From a virus: a DNA stretch of 64,000 nt. The notes beneath the pieces were generated by a model that was given only the letters and a program-made list of their open reading frames with translations, was not told the DNA's origin and did no database searches. Where the stretch lies: positions 62,001 through 126,000 of the IMG/VR virus record IMGVR_UViG_3300007512_001547; one strand, given 5' to 3'. Every line of letters starts with the position of its first letter. Position 1 is the stretch's first letter. Shown in pieces: positions 25,317 through 34,398 of the stretch. Made by a program: the position numbers and the translations under genes.

Positions 25317-25847
25317 ATGAGAGTACCATATGTAAATTTTAAAACAAGAATAGGCGATAACGACGCAGTAGGTGGTTGTACATTTATTGGAGGTGAATGG
25401 AAAGAAGTAGATACTACAGAAATATTTGACAATAAAAAAGTCGTTGTATTTGCACTTCCAGGAGCATTTACACCAACTTGTTCATCACAACAAGTACCAG
25501 GATATGAAAAAATGTATGATGAAATTAAAGCACAAGGTATAGATGAAGTTTATTGCTTATCAGTAAATGATGCATTTGTAATGAATGCTTGGTTTAAAGA
25601 TGAAAAAATTACAAAAGTTAAACCAATCGGCGATGGTGAAGGTGCATTTACACAAGGTATGGGTATGCTTGTGAATAAACCTGGACAAGGTTTTGGCATG
25701 AGGTCTTGGAGATACTCAATGCTTGTTGATAACGGAGAAGTTGTTAAACAATTTATTGAACCGGGTAAAAACGACGCTAGTGATGACAACGATCCGTTTG
25801 AGGTTTCTGACGCTAAAACAATGTTAAATTATTTGAAGGGTGCATAA
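25317..25847 (+). CDS. Peroxiredoxin (Prx5 / redoxin type)
   Basis: A 176-aa protein preceded by a strong Shine-Dalgarno (AAGGAGGCAAG). Peroxidatic Cys55 lies in the signature GAFTPTCSSQQVPGY (residues 49-63), followed by VYCLSVNDAFVMNAW and the Arg in SWRYSM. This is the Prx5/AhpE-like group, which reduces peroxides using a thiol partner. There is no glutaredoxin or NADH domain attached. In the phage it would protect the infected cell or the phage enzymes from peroxide; its several oxygen-sensitive iron-sulfur enzymes (radical SAM) give it a plausible reason to be here, which is inference. Confidence 0.9.
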   Translation: MRVPYVNFKTRIGDNDAVGGCTFIGGEWKEVDTTEIFDNKKVVVFALPGAFTPTCSSQQVPGYEKMYDEIKAQGIDEVYCLSVNDAFVMNAWFKDEKITKVKPIGDGEGAFTQGMGMLVNKPGQGFGMRSWRYSMLVDNGEVVKQFIEPGKNDASDDNDPFEVSDAKTMLNYLKGA

Positions 25848-25853
25848 GTCATC

Positions 25854-25859
25854 TAAATA
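25854..25859 (+). promoter_or_regulatory. T4-type late promoter
   Basis: TAAATA, 6 nt before the ATG at 25866. It favours 25866 over the out-of-frame ATG at 25862. Confidence 0.55.
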
Positions 25860-25865
25860 ACATGA

Positions 25866-27020
25866 ATGTCACGAAAAATACTAGAAAAAAATTTCTGTGT
25901 ATTACCTTGGACAGGTTTTGAACTAGAACCTGACGGTGTAGTAAAAAACTGCATTATCTCAAAAGAAACTATTGGCAACATACATCAAAATAGCATAGAA
26001 GATATTCTTCAATCAGAAAAGAATCTTGAGATTAAAGCTCAAATGCTAAACAAAGAATTCCCAAATAATTGTGCAGGTTGTTATTTTCAAGAAAAAGATC
26101 GTGCAACAAATTTTGAAAGTATTAGTAGTAGACTATATTATGCAAAAGAATTAGGCCCACACATTGACAATAAATTACTAGACAAAAAAGATAACTTTGA
26201 TTTAAGTCATGTTGATCTCAGATGGAATAATAAATGCAATCAGGCCTGTGTTTATTGTTACCCAGAATACAGTAGTAAATGGGCACAAGAATTAAACATT
26301 AAACAAGAGTTTGAAAAAGGAAATGTTGAAAAAGTAAAACAATATGTCTTTAAAAATATTAAAAAATTAAAAAACATCTATCTTGCTGGTGGTGAACCTT
26401 TACTTATAAACGAAAATCGTGAATTTTTAAAATTATTATTAGAACAAAATCCAGATGTACATATAAGAGTAAACACAAATTTAAGTTCAACAAAAACTGG
26501 AGTATTTGAATTATTGTGTAAATTTAAAAATGTCCATTGGACGGTAAGTGTTGAATCCATGGATAAGGAATATGAATATATTAGATACCATAGTTCATGG
26601 AAAGACTTTATAAAAAATCTAAAATACATACAAACACTTAATCATAAAATTAGTTTTAATATGTTGTATTTCATTTTAAACTACAAAAGCATATTTGATT
26701 GCATTGATTACTTTAAATCGATAGGATTTCACAATAATAGTTTTATAATAGGACCATTATATACACCATTGTTTTTAAATGTTAGACATTTACCAAAAAA
26801 TATAAAAGAAGAAGTTATTACTATGTTTGAAAACAAAATTGCTGAACAACCAGGATTTTACCTACAAAATAGTTTGGAAAATTGCTTAAAGTATTTGACT
26901 GAAAATGGTTTTAATGCTAATATAGAACTAACAAGACAAAACATTAAAAAAATGGATTTAAGAAGAAAATTAGATAGCGAAAAAGTATTTCCAGAATTAT
27001 ACAAAGAGGTACTAAATTGA
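25866..27020 (+). CDS. Radical SAM protein with N-terminal SPASM/twitch-like module (copy 3)
   Basis: A 384-aa protein. The N-terminal module is the clearest SPASM match of the set: Cys11 in NFCVLPW, PDG (22-24) and Cys29, then IGN, SIEDI and Cys69/Cys72 (CAGC), the same order as a C-terminal SPASM domain. Core CX3CX2C is Cys124/128/131 (CNQACVYC) and AGGEP follows. No second domain after the core. It overlaps the following glycosyltransferase gene by 4 nt, so both should be made together. Confidence 0.88.
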   Translation: MSRKILEKNFCVLPWTGFELEPDGVVKNCIISKETIGNIHQNSIEDILQSEKNLEIKAQMLNKEFPNNCAGCYFQEKDRATNFESISSRLYYAKELGPHIDNKLLDKKDNFDLSHVDLRWNNKCNQACVYCYPEYSSKWAQELNIKQEFEKGNVEKVKQYVFKNIKKLKNIYLAGGEPLLINENREFLKLLLEQNPDVHIRVNTNLSSTKTGVFELLCKFKNVHWTVSVESMDKEYEYIRYHSSWKDFIKNLKYIQTLNHKISFNMLYFILNYKSIFDCIDYFKSIGFHNNSFIIGPLYTPLFLNVRHLPKNIKEEVITMFENKIAEQPGFYLQNSLENCLKYLTENGFNANIELTRQNIKKMDLRRKLDSEKVFPELYKEVLN

Positions 27021-28192
27021 AAATATTTTACATGGGTTTAGAACCCTATGAAGGACGATATACATTACAATTAACAGAATGGACTAAACGTGTTTATAAA
27101 AAACGTGATATTGACTATGTGATTGTTCCAGGTACTACTATTGACGATTCAAAAGCAATAGTAACAGGACAAGTTTTAGATGCACATGGCAGAAGTTATT
27201 TTGGTATGAGCCAAATGATGAATCTTGTACAAATGATGAAAGCTGGCGAAGTTACTTCCGAGGATATAATATTTTTTGAGGATATGTTCCAACCAGGAAT
27301 GGAATCTCTTCCATATATTTTACACCAAGTTGACAAAGAGCATATGCCAACAATATATTTGAGATGTTTAGCACAGGCAATTGATCCTGATGACTTTGTA
27401 CACGTTTGGGGAATGAGCAAATGGATGAGTTTATATGAACAGATGTGTAATGAAATTCCAAATGTCAATATACTTGCAACAAACGAAGAAATGGTTGCAC
27501 ATATGCGTATAGCAAACTGGAAAGCACCTATATACAATATATCTGGTTTAAGTTTTGGCAAAGAAGAAGTACAAGAAAGAGTTCCTAATAGAAAAGCATT
27601 TAATGATAGAAAAATGAGAGTAATATTTGGAGCAAGATGGGATCAAGAAAAACAACCAGGATTTTTTATGGATATGATTGATCACTGGAAAGCAAATCCA
27701 AAATTACCAGAAGTAGAATTTGCAATATGTTGTGGCGGTCCTTTAAGAAGTAATAACACTTCTTATGTAAACAGAGCAAGAATAATGGAACAAGACGGTA
27801 CATTAAAAATATATGAAAATTTAAAAAAGAATGAATACTACAACATACTTGCAGATTCAAGAGTATTGTTTAATTGTGCATTACAAGATTGGACATCCAA
27901 TACAGTATCAGAAGCAGACTCATTAGGCACAAACGTATTGTTTCCAGCATACAGAACATTTCCAGAAGTATTTGCTAACGATGAAACAAGAATGTATATT
28001 CCATGGAGCGGTAGAGACGCAATGGAAAAATTAAAAGTATTATTAATGAAACCATCCCCTAGTATAGGTCAAATATCTGATTGGACAGACGGTACAATAG
28101 ATAGAATGATTGACATTATGACAGGCACGGGAGAACAATGGAGAAGAGATGGAAAACACTACAGAACACCAGTTTCCGAGTCCAAGTATTAA
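27017..28192 (+). CDS. Glycosyltransferase, GT-B type
   Basis: A 391-aa protein with TTG start, after AAAGAGG at 27003-27009; the TTG overlaps the previous stop. Two Rossmann-type halves: the N-terminal with DIIFFEDMFQPG and HMPTIYLR; the C-terminal beginning VIFGARWDQEKQPGFFMDMI (about 193-212), then ADSRVLFNCALQDW and the acceptor/nucleotide-binding ...EADSLGTNVLFPAYRTFPEVF (about 296-317). This is the GT4-like pattern. Donor and acceptor not determinable. It is followed by an epimerase that would supply a UDP-sugar. Confidence 0.78.
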   Translation: MKIFYMGLEPYEGRYTLQLTEWTKRVYKKRDIDYVIVPGTTIDDSKAIVTGQVLDAHGRSYFGMSQMMNLVQMMKAGEVTSEDIIFFEDMFQPGMESLPYILHQVDKEHMPTIYLRCLAQAIDPDDFVHVWGMSKWMSLYEQMCNEIPNVNILATNEEMVAHMRIANWKAPIYNISGLSFGKEEVQERVPNRKAFNDRKMRVIFGARWDQEKQPGFFMDMIDHWKANPKLPEVEFAICCGGPLRSNNTSYVNRARIMEQDGTLKIYENLKKNEYYNILADSRVLFNCALQDWTSNTVSEADSLGTNVLFPAYRTFPEVFANDETRMYIPWSGRDAMEKLKVLLMKPSPSIGQISDWTDGTIDRMIDIMTGTGEQWRRDGKHYRTPVSESKY

Positions 28193-29180
28193 CACACTTA
28201 CAAGATCTGTATTAGTTACAGGTGGAGGTGGCTATGTGGGTTCTCACACTTGCAAATTATTATCTAAAAATGGATACGTTCCTGTAACTGTTGATAGACA
28301 TTACAGAGAAGGACTAGTATCGTTTGGGCCAAATTATAATTTACATCTACCACAAGAAATTAATAGATTAGATGAAATTATTAAAAGACATAACATTACA
28401 AGTTGTATACATTTTCTGGCCAGCACATCAGTATCTGAATCTGTTACAAATCCCTCATTATATTATAAAAACAATCTTATAAACACAATTACATTACTAG
28501 ACAAATTAGTTTCTTTAGATATTAAATCATTTGTATATTCTTCTAGTGCGGCAGTTTATGGCAATCCAGGAATGAAACTATGCAAAGAAACAGATCAATG
28601 CAATCCAATTAGTTCTTATGGTGGAAGTAAATTAATGATAGAACAAGTTTTAAAAGATTATCATAGAGCATATGGTATATCATCAGTAGGATTAAGGTAT
28701 TTTAATGCCGCTGGAGCAGACCCAGAAGGAGACGTTGGAGAATTAAGAGAAAAAGAAACACATATAATACCATTAGCCATTAAAGCATCTAGGCAACTAA
28801 AAACATTTAAATTATTTGGTGCAAAATTTCCAACAGAAGATGGCACGTGTGTTAGAGATTATGTTCATGTTATGGACCTTGCAGATGCACACATTAAGGC
28901 TTTAAACTATGCTCATGAAAATAATTGTGCCGATGTTTTTAATTTAGGTTCTGGAGCACCTGTTTCTAATAGAGAATTATTAGATGTTATACAAAAGCAT
29001 ACAGGTAAAATGGATATTAAATTTGAGCCAAGCAGAGCAGGGGATCCTGCATATCTTGTAGCAGATATAACAAAGGTAAAAGAAATATTAAATTGGGAAC
29101 CAACACAAAGTTCAATTGATAATATAGTAGCAACTGCATTAAGATGGTATAATAAGATGCACAAGAAAGATATCCATTAA
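28149..29180 (+). CDS. UDP-glucose 4-epimerase-like (GalE) SDR
   Basis: A 343-aa extended short-chain dehydrogenase. NAD-binding GGGGYVGS (25-32), SSAAVYG with Ser, and SYGGSK, the catalytic Tyr-x3-Lys. RYFNAAGADPEGDVGE and CVRDYVHVMDLADAHIKAL are typical of GalE. It lacks any obvious deletion. It overlaps the preceding glycosyltransferase by 44 nt and the following radical SAM gene by one base, so it belongs to a four-gene coupled run, presumably making a UDP-galactose-type donor. Other 4-epimerase specificities remain possible. Confidence 0.88.
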   Translation: MENTTEHQFPSPSINTLTRSVLVTGGGGYVGSHTCKLLSKNGYVPVTVDRHYREGLVSFGPNYNLHLPQEINRLDEIIKRHNITSCIHFLASTSVSESVTNPSLYYKNNLINTITLLDKLVSLDIKSFVYSSSAAVYGNPGMKLCKETDQCNPISSYGGSKLMIEQVLKDYHRAYGISSVGLRYFNAAGADPEGDVGELREKETHIIPLAIKASRQLKTFKLFGAKFPTEDGTCVRDYVHVMDLADAHIKALNYAHENNCADVFNLGSGAPVSNRELLDVIQKHTGKMDIKFEPSRAGDPAYLVADITKVKEILNWEPTQSSIDNIVATALRWYNKMHKKDIH

Positions 29181-30316
29181 TGGATCCAAAGAAAAAATAC
29201 CATTTATTCAAAACAAATAAAAATTTTTGTGTTGTTCCGTGGACTAATTTTGAAATATACACAAATGGAGATGTTAGAACCTGTTCAATGGGTGGCGAAA
29301 CTTTAGGCAATATTAACAATCAAGATATTGAAGATATTTTACAAAGTGATACTATTAAACGAATTAAATCAAATATGCTAGAAAATAAACCAGATAAAAA
29401 CTGTGTATCATGCTATCACAGATCTATTGAAGATAAAAATTTTTCATATCTACGAGATCATTACAACAAATTACTGGTCAAAGCAGATGTTGATTATGAA
29501 AACATTGAAACTTTTGATATGCACTGTATTGATTTGCATTGGTCTAATATATGTAATTTACGTTGTATAATGTGTAATCCACAACAAAGCAGTTTGATTG
29601 CAAAAGATGAAAAGGAAATTATTACTCCAGTTAATAAAAAAAGTGTAGAAAAAATAATACAAATGACTGTTAAAAATCAAGCAAAAATAAAAGAAATATA
29701 CTTGAGTGGTGGAGAACCATTTTATATTCCTTACAATGTACAACTTTTAAAACAACTGGAAAATAAAGATGTACCATTAAGAATTAATACTAATATGCAA
29801 TGGAAAAAAACAAATCCTTTATTACAAGCATTGAAAAATTTTAATAATGTTCAACTCACAATGAGTGCTGATGCTGTAGGTGATAAATTTAATTATATAA
29901 GAAACGGAGCGGATTGGGACTTGTTTTGTAATAATTTAGAATATATTAAAAACAATACAAATTTTTCAATCAGAGTAAACACAATTTTTAGTATAATCAA
30001 TGCTGATTGTATAGATAATTTAATTAATTATTTTTATAACCAAATGAATATAACTGACATGACTATTAATTTAGTATATGTTCCTAATGCAATGGATCCA
30101 AGAAACTACCCTGCAGGAAAAAAAACAAATATCATATCTAAATTGCAAAAAATTAAAAAAACTATATCTAACGAACACACAAATTTACTTAATAATTTAG
30201 AAAATTGTATCATGCAAATAAGTTTGGAAAATATAAAAGATTATGTTCCTACGTTAGATCATGTTACAAAAAAACATAAAACAAATTGGAGACAAGTATT
30301 TGTAGATTTAGTATGA
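29180..30316 (+). CDS. Radical SAM protein with N-terminal SPASM/twitch-like module (copy 4)
   Basis: A 378-aa protein. N-terminal Cys17 (NFCVVPW), Cys35 after NGDVRT, MGGETLGN and IEDIL, then Cys75/Cys78 (CVSC); core Cys125/129/132 (CNLRCIMC) and SGGEP. The N-terminal 80 residues are close to copy 3 in both order and words, so copies 3 and 4 are likely sister duplicates separated by the glycosyltransferase and epimerase. It overlaps the epimerase (TAATG) and the next gene (ATGA). Confidence 0.88.
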   Translation: MDPKKKYHLFKTNKNFCVVPWTNFEIYTNGDVRTCSMGGETLGNINNQDIEDILQSDTIKRIKSNMLENKPDKNCVSCYHRSIEDKNFSYLRDHYNKLLVKADVDYENIETFDMHCIDLHWSNICNLRCIMCNPQQSSLIAKDEKEIITPVNKKSVEKIIQMTVKNQAKIKEIYLSGGEPFYIPYNVQLLKQLENKDVPLRINTNMQWKKTNPLLQALKNFNNVQLTMSADAVGDKFNYIRNGADWDLFCNNLEYIKNNTNFSIRVNTIFSIINADCIDNLINYFYNQMNITDMTINLVYVPNAMDPRNYPAGKKTNIISKLQKIKKTISNEHTNLLNNLENCIMQISLENIKDYVPTLDHVTKKHKTNWRQVFVDLV

Positions 30317-30924
30317 AGACAGCATTATTAATTGGTTGTGGCGGAAAAAGAGGAGAAGATTTAATAAAAGGTTGCCAACAGGCTGACTTTGACGTAATTA
30401 ATATAGGTTCTAGTGAATCTAAATTAAAAAATGTAGAAAACATTAAGATTGATTGGAGAACCTTTGATATAATACAAATGCATAAAATTTATAAACAACT
30501 GTCTTACAATTTTGACTTTATATTTTTTAATCAAAATTCATCGGCGTTGGCAAAAGAAAATTTTATTAATACAATTAAAACTGTAGATTTATGGAGTTTA
30601 ACTAAGAGCTGGAGTAAAAGTTATTGGTTAAGTTGTCAATTTCCTTTTATAATAATCAAAACACTAGAAGAACAAAATAAGTTAGATAAAAATGCTACTA
30701 TAGGTTGGATGCTGTCTAGTTACATTGATAAAAATGTTAAAGGTGTTGACGACTATGCTGATTACAGTGGTTATAAATTTACAAACTATTTAATAATGAA
30801 AAACTTTAATACAAAATACCAATGTTTTGGTATTAATCCCAAATTTGGTTCTTCTGACTATACAGATTTAATTTATAAAATTTGTAGCAACCAAATTAAA
30901 TGCAATGGACAAATAATTGAATAA
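30313..30924 (+). CDS. Putative short-chain dehydrogenase-like protein
   Basis: A 203-aa protein starting MKTALLIGCGGKRGED: a Rossmann start with a glycine-rich turn after the first strand. Later FDFIFFNQNSSAL and DDYADYSGYKFTNYLIM carry a Tyr-x3-Lys, as in SDR enzymes, though the usual catalytic Ser motif is not clear. It could be a reduced or non-catalytic SDR. The start at 30313 is chosen because it overlaps the preceding TGA; a longer frame from 30286 lies inside copy 4. Confidence 0.55.
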   Translation: MKTALLIGCGGKRGEDLIKGCQQADFDVINIGSSESKLKNVENIKIDWRTFDIIQMHKIYKQLSYNFDFIFFNQNSSALAKENFINTIKTVDLWSLTKSWSKSYWLSCQFPFIIIKTLEEQNKLDKNATIGWMLSSYIDKNVKGVDDYADYSGYKFTNYLIMKNFNTKYQCFGINPKFGSSDYTDLIYKICSNQIKCNGQIIE

Positions 30925-30928
30925 TTGT

Positions 30929-30957
30929 TTGACAAAATGGTGCAACTACTGTAAAAT
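30929..30957 (+). promoter_or_regulatory. Sigma70-type promoter
   Basis: TTGACA at 30929-30934, 17-nt spacer, TAAAAT at 30952-30957. A leader with AAGGAG (30965-30970) precedes the ATG at 30976. It drives the small protein and folE. Confidence 0.75.
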
Positions 30958-30975
30958 AGTATATAAGGAGATACA

Positions 30976-31176
30976 ATGACAAATGAAGAAGACAAAAGCT
31001 ATGAAAATGAATCGGCCAGTCCATCACCAATGGTACAAATCTCAATTAAAGAGTATGACAAACTCAAAGAACATCAAAAATATATTACAGATAAAAGTTT
31101 AATTGCTGTAATTGATAAAATTGAAGAGTTAGTTAGAGCATTAAGAAAACACATAGTTAGAACAGATATAGAATAA
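30976..31176 (+). CDS. Small acidic/helical protein upstream of folE
   Basis: A 66-aa protein with a disordered Ser/Glu/Pro start and a long helix (EYDKLKEHQKYITDKSLIAVIDKIEELVRALRKHI), probably coiled-coil forming. Promoter and ribosome-binding site are both good. Three bases separate it from folE, so it is the leader of the folE operon. No family known to me. Confidence 0.65.
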   Translation: MTNEEDKSYENESASPSPMVQISIKEYDKLKEHQKYITDKSLIAVIDKIEELVRALRKHIVRTDIE

Positions 31177-31179
31177 TAT

Positions 31180-31890
31180 ATGGATGACACTTTAAAAGAC
31201 AGTTGGATTGTTAAAGGTCCAATATCAAAAACAATTAAAGACAGAATTAAAAAAGCAGGAAAAAGATTTCACTGTAATGATAATATTTCTGAATATATTG
31301 AGGATGGTGACTTAGAAAAATTACAAGTAGAGGTACAAGAAAAATTACAAGGAGTTTTGGAAAGTCTTGTAATTGATACAGAAAACGATCACAACACACA
31401 AGAAACTGCAAAACGTGTCGCAAAAATGTACATCAAAGAAACATTTGGTGGCAGATATAATCCAATGCCAAGAATTACACACTTTCCTAATATGGGATAT
31501 AAGAGTATGTACACTAGTGGTCCAATCAGTATTAAATCAACGTGTGCTCACCATTTACAAAACATTGTAGGTAATGCTTGGGTAGGTATTATTCCAAATG
31601 GCAAAGTTATCGGATTAAGTAAGTTTAATAGAATTATTCACCATATTGTAGAAAGACCACAAATACAAGAAGAGATGACAACACAAATTGCTGATGCATT
31701 AAAAGAATATGCACATACAAGTCATATTGCAGTAGTAGTTAAAGCAGAACATCATTGCATGACACACAGAGGCGTAAGAGAACACGAATCTGATATGACA
31801 ACTGCAATTATGTTAGGTGCATTTAAAGAAGATCCAGCAACTAGAGATGAATTTTATAAAATTTGTATGAACATGAAGGGTCATGAATAA
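31180..31890 (+). CDS. folE: GTP cyclohydrolase I
   Basis: A 236-aa enzyme converting GTP to 7,8-dihydroneopterin triphosphate, the first step of 7-deazaguanine and folate synthesis. Zinc ligands Cys122, His125 and Cys193 (STCAHH and HHCMTHRG), the GLSK-x-NR motif (145-151) and QIQEEMTTQIADAL are all intact. The N-terminal 60 residues are an extra helical region before the conserved core. The short TAA/ATG spacing to its neighbours places it in an operon with GMP reductase. It supplies the pathway of the QueD-like protein, QueE and the DpdA-like enzyme. Confidence 0.95.
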   Translation: MDDTLKDSWIVKGPISKTIKDRIKKAGKRFHCNDNISEYIEDGDLEKLQVEVQEKLQGVLESLVIDTENDHNTQETAKRVAKMYIKETFGGRYNPMPRITHFPNMGYKSMYTSGPISIKSTCAHHLQNIVGNAWVGIIPNGKVIGLSKFNRIIHHIVERPQIQEEMTTQIADALKEYAHTSHIAVVVKAEHHCMTHRGVREHESDMTTAIMLGAFKEDPATRDEFYKICMNMKGHE

Positions 31891-32158
31891 AAAACAATAC
31901 CAAAAAGAAAAAGAAAGACAAGCTAACTTACAATCAGATAATGTAGAAATGGAAAATTGGGTTCCAAGTGAAGGTTCAATAGGCACCGTCGATACTATGA
32001 ATATAGATTTTGACGTAGGTTATGATTCAGATCAAATGAATTTTGATTTTGAAAGAGATTTAAGAAAAAAATATCCTGCACTAAAAGATGCTTGGGAGCA
32101 TTATCAAAATATAAAACAAATGTGTGAAGCAAGAGAAAAAGAAGAAGATGCGAATTAA
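31883..32158 (+). CDS. Small acidic protein, unknown
   Basis: A 91-aa protein overlapping the folE end by 8 nt. It is strongly charged, with EGSIGTVDTMNIDFDVGYDSDQMNFDFE (about 31-58) in the middle and a C-terminal helix LRKKYPALKDAWEHYQNIKQMCEAREKEE. I recall the LRKKYPAL-x-DAWEHYQ helix from unnamed marine phage proteins. It overlaps the GMP reductase start by 11 nt. Confidence 0.62.
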   Translation: MNKKQYQKEKERQANLQSDNVEMENWVPSEGSIGTVDTMNIDFDVGYDSDQMNFDFERDLRKKYPALKDAWEHYQNIKQMCEAREKEEDAN

Positions 32159-33191
32159 CCAAGATCCAAAACTAAATTACGAAGACGTTTTATTACAACC
32201 AAAACGTTCCACGTTATCATCAAGAAAAGATGTAGACATGACTCGTAAGTTTACATTTCGGAACTCAGACAAAGTAATGAACTTTACACCAATCTTTGCA
32301 AGTAATATGGATGGTGTTGGTACATTTAGTATGGCAAAAATATTACAAGAATATAAAATGATGACTGTTATTACAAAATCCACTACTCCAGATCAATGGA
32401 AAGAGGCAGTAGGCAATGGTGTAAGATTACAAAGTGTTTCTGTATGTACAGGCACAAATAAAATGTTTGATGATGAAGCTGAAGATTATACTAATATGCA
32501 AGAAATATTAAAAAGTTTTCCTGATATTAAAATGATTACAATAGATGTTGCTAATGCATATCATCAAAATATGGTTGGCTTTGTTCAAAAAGTTAGAGAA
32601 GAATATCCAGACAAAGTTATTGTAGCAGGTAACGTAGTAACACCTGAGATGACCGAAGAATTAATTATTAACGGTGCTGACGTAGTTAAAATAGGAATAG
32701 GACCAGGTAGTGTTTGCACTACACGAACAATGACTGGTGTTGGTGTTCCACAATTTTCAGCAATATTAGAATGTGCTGATGCGGCTAATGGTGTTGATGG
32801 ACACATAATGGCGGATGGTGGTTGCACACAACCAGGAGATATTGCAAAAGCATTAGGTGGTGGTGCACATATGGTTATGATTGGCGGTATGTTAGCAGGA
32901 CATAACGAATCAGAAGTAGAAGTAAAAGACGGATTTAGAGAATTTTATGGCATGAGTTCTGATCGTGCAAGAGAAGTACACGGCAAAAGAAAAGACGGAT
33001 ATAGAGGCAACGAAGGTAGAGTAGTACATTTACCTGATAGAGGACCTGTTAAAGAAACTATAGAAAATATACTTGGCGGTGTAAGAAGTGCTTGTACATA
33101 TATTGGTGCAAGACGATTAAAAGATATGCCTAAATGTGCAACTTTTGTAACAACATACAACGTAATTAATAAAGTTTACGAGCAATTTTAA
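32148..33191 (+). CDS. guaC: GMP reductase (IMPDH/GMPR family)
   Basis: A 347-aa protein, the same length as E. coli GuaC. Catalytic Cys190 lies in GIGPGSVCTTR, followed by the DGG strand (HIMADGGCTQPGDIAKALGGGAHMVMIGG) and the GMP reductase-specific EFYGMSSD ... GPVKETIENILGGVRSACTYIGA. There are no CBS domains, which separates it from IMP dehydrogenase. The start at 32148 is used because the longer frame from 32124 lies inside the previous gene. GMP reductase turns GMP to IMP using NADPH and would move guanine toward adenine nucleotides, which suits an AT-rich genome. Beside folE it affects GTP supply. Confidence 0.9.
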   Translation: MRINQDPKLNYEDVLLQPKRSTLSSRKDVDMTRKFTFRNSDKVMNFTPIFASNMDGVGTFSMAKILQEYKMMTVITKSTTPDQWKEAVGNGVRLQSVSVCTGTNKMFDDEAEDYTNMQEILKSFPDIKMITIDVANAYHQNMVGFVQKVREEYPDKVIVAGNVVTPEMTEELIINGADVVKIGIGPGSVCTTRTMTGVGVPQFSAILECADAANGVDGHIMADGGCTQPGDIAKALGGGAHMVMIGGMLAGHNESEVEVKDGFREFYGMSSDRAREVHGKRKDGYRGNEGRVVHLPDRGPVKETIENILGGVRSACTYIGARRLKDMPKCATFVTTYNVINKVYEQF

Positions 33192-33196
33192 ATATT

Positions 33197-33202
33197 TAAA
33201 TA
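33197..33202 (+). promoter_or_regulatory. T4-type late promoter
   Basis: TAAATA followed by CATTAT, 6 nt before the ATG at 33209, in the short gap after GMP reductase. Confidence 0.6.
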
Positions 33203-33208
33203 CATTAT

Positions 33209-34387
33209 ATGATTCCTAATAAGAATACATTTTGTATTGCTCCATGGTTTAGTGTTTTTATTGATTCAAGAAAAAAATTATCACCATGTTGCAAAAGTAA
33301 TAAGACAAACAAATACAATTATTCTCAATTAAACGATTATTTTTTTTCTAACGAATTAGAACAATTACGCAAAGACTTAATTAATGGAATAAAAAACAAG
33401 ACTTGTTCAGCATGTTGGGAAACAGAAGAACAAAACGGAGATTCATTACGAAAACAATACAATAGGACTTTAGCCATGAGATTTGATAAAGGTTCTATTC
33501 TCAATCAAATCAATAATCCATCAGTAAAAAATATAAAAAGTTTTGATCTAGTTCTAGGAAATTTATGCAATTTAAAGTGTATAATGTGTAATCCAGGACA
33601 AAGTAGTCAATTACTAGCAGAAGCAAATTTAAATCCTGAATTGAAAAAATGGTATACAAAAAATACTACATATAATCAAAAATTATTTAATTGGCCAGAA
33701 GACAATGATTTTGTCAACTGGTGTGAGAAAAATCTACCACAAAGTATTCATATAAAATTTACTGGTGGAGAACCTTTTATAATTCCGGGGCTTCATAAAA
33801 TTATAGAACAAATCCCAGACTCACAAAAGAAGAATTGTATTTTGCATTTTACTACAAATTTAACGAATATTAATAAAGATATATTAAATTATTTTACAAA
33901 ATTTAAAGAAGTTTGGCTGAGTGTTTCTTGCGAAGGTATAGAAGAAACACTAGAATATGTAAGATTTGGTCATAAATGGAAAACACTAGATGAAAATTTT
34001 AAAATTATTCAAAATATGAATTCAAAAAACATTATTTTAGCAGTAAATTATGTTGTTCAAGCACTCAGTTATCATTCAATCATAGCTATGGTTAAATATT
34101 TTGATTCACTTAAAATTAAAATAGATCCTATTATGTTATCAGATCCAAAACACTTCCATATTTCATCATTAACCAAATATGCTAAAAACAAATTTATATC
34201 CGATACTAAGGATTATAATGGTTTTAATAAAAGTTTTGTCAATTTTATAAGAAACATGTCTAAAAAATACATTGATCACGATAAAAGTCTTTCTAAAAAA
34301 TGTATTAAACATTTAGAATTACTAGATAAAAGTAGAAAAACAAATTATAAAAAAATAATACCGTTTGAAAATTTACATCAAATATAG
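33209..34387 (+). CDS. Radical SAM protein with N-terminal SPASM/twitch-like module (copy 5)
   Basis: A 392-aa protein. N-terminal Cys9 (TFCIAPW), Cys27-Cys28, Cys66/Cys69 (CSAC, followed by W-E-T-E-E), core Cys120/124/127 (LCNLKCIMC), TGGEP. The double Cys and the W-E pair put it with copies 2, 7 and 8. The C-terminus (after about residue 320) is basic and helical, with no recognised domain. It has its own late-type promoter and its last bases overlap the next gene's promoter. Confidence 0.88.
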   Translation: MIPNKNTFCIAPWFSVFIDSRKKLSPCCKSNKTNKYNYSQLNDYFFSNELEQLRKDLINGIKNKTCSACWETEEQNGDSLRKQYNRTLAMRFDKGSILNQINNPSVKNIKSFDLVLGNLCNLKCIMCNPGQSSQLLAEANLNPELKKWYTKNTTYNQKLFNWPEDNDFVNWCEKNLPQSIHIKFTGGEPFIIPGLHKIIEQIPDSQKKNCILHFTTNLTNINKDILNYFTKFKEVWLSVSCEGIEETLEYVRFGHKWKTLDENFKIIQNMNSKNIILAVNYVVQALSYHSIIAMVKYFDSLKIKIDPIMLSDPKHFHISSLTKYAKNKFISDTKDYNGFNKSFVNFIRNMSKKYIDHDKSLSKKCIKHLELLDKSRKTNYKKIIPFENLHQI

Positions 34388-34393
34388 TAAAAT
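34365..34393 (+). promoter_or_regulatory. Sigma70-type promoter, apparently leaderless
   Basis: TTGAAA at 34365-34370, 17-nt spacer, TAAAAT at 34388-34393, 5 nt before the ATG at 34399. Confidence 0.6.
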
Positions 34394-34398
34394 AAAAT

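Noticed and set aside
32148-32175. MRIN start of GMP reductase, like the targeting-type starts MRINEI
   Set aside because: The next residues are QDPKLNYEDVLLQPKR, the ordinary GuaC N-terminus, with no cut site. Chance similarity.
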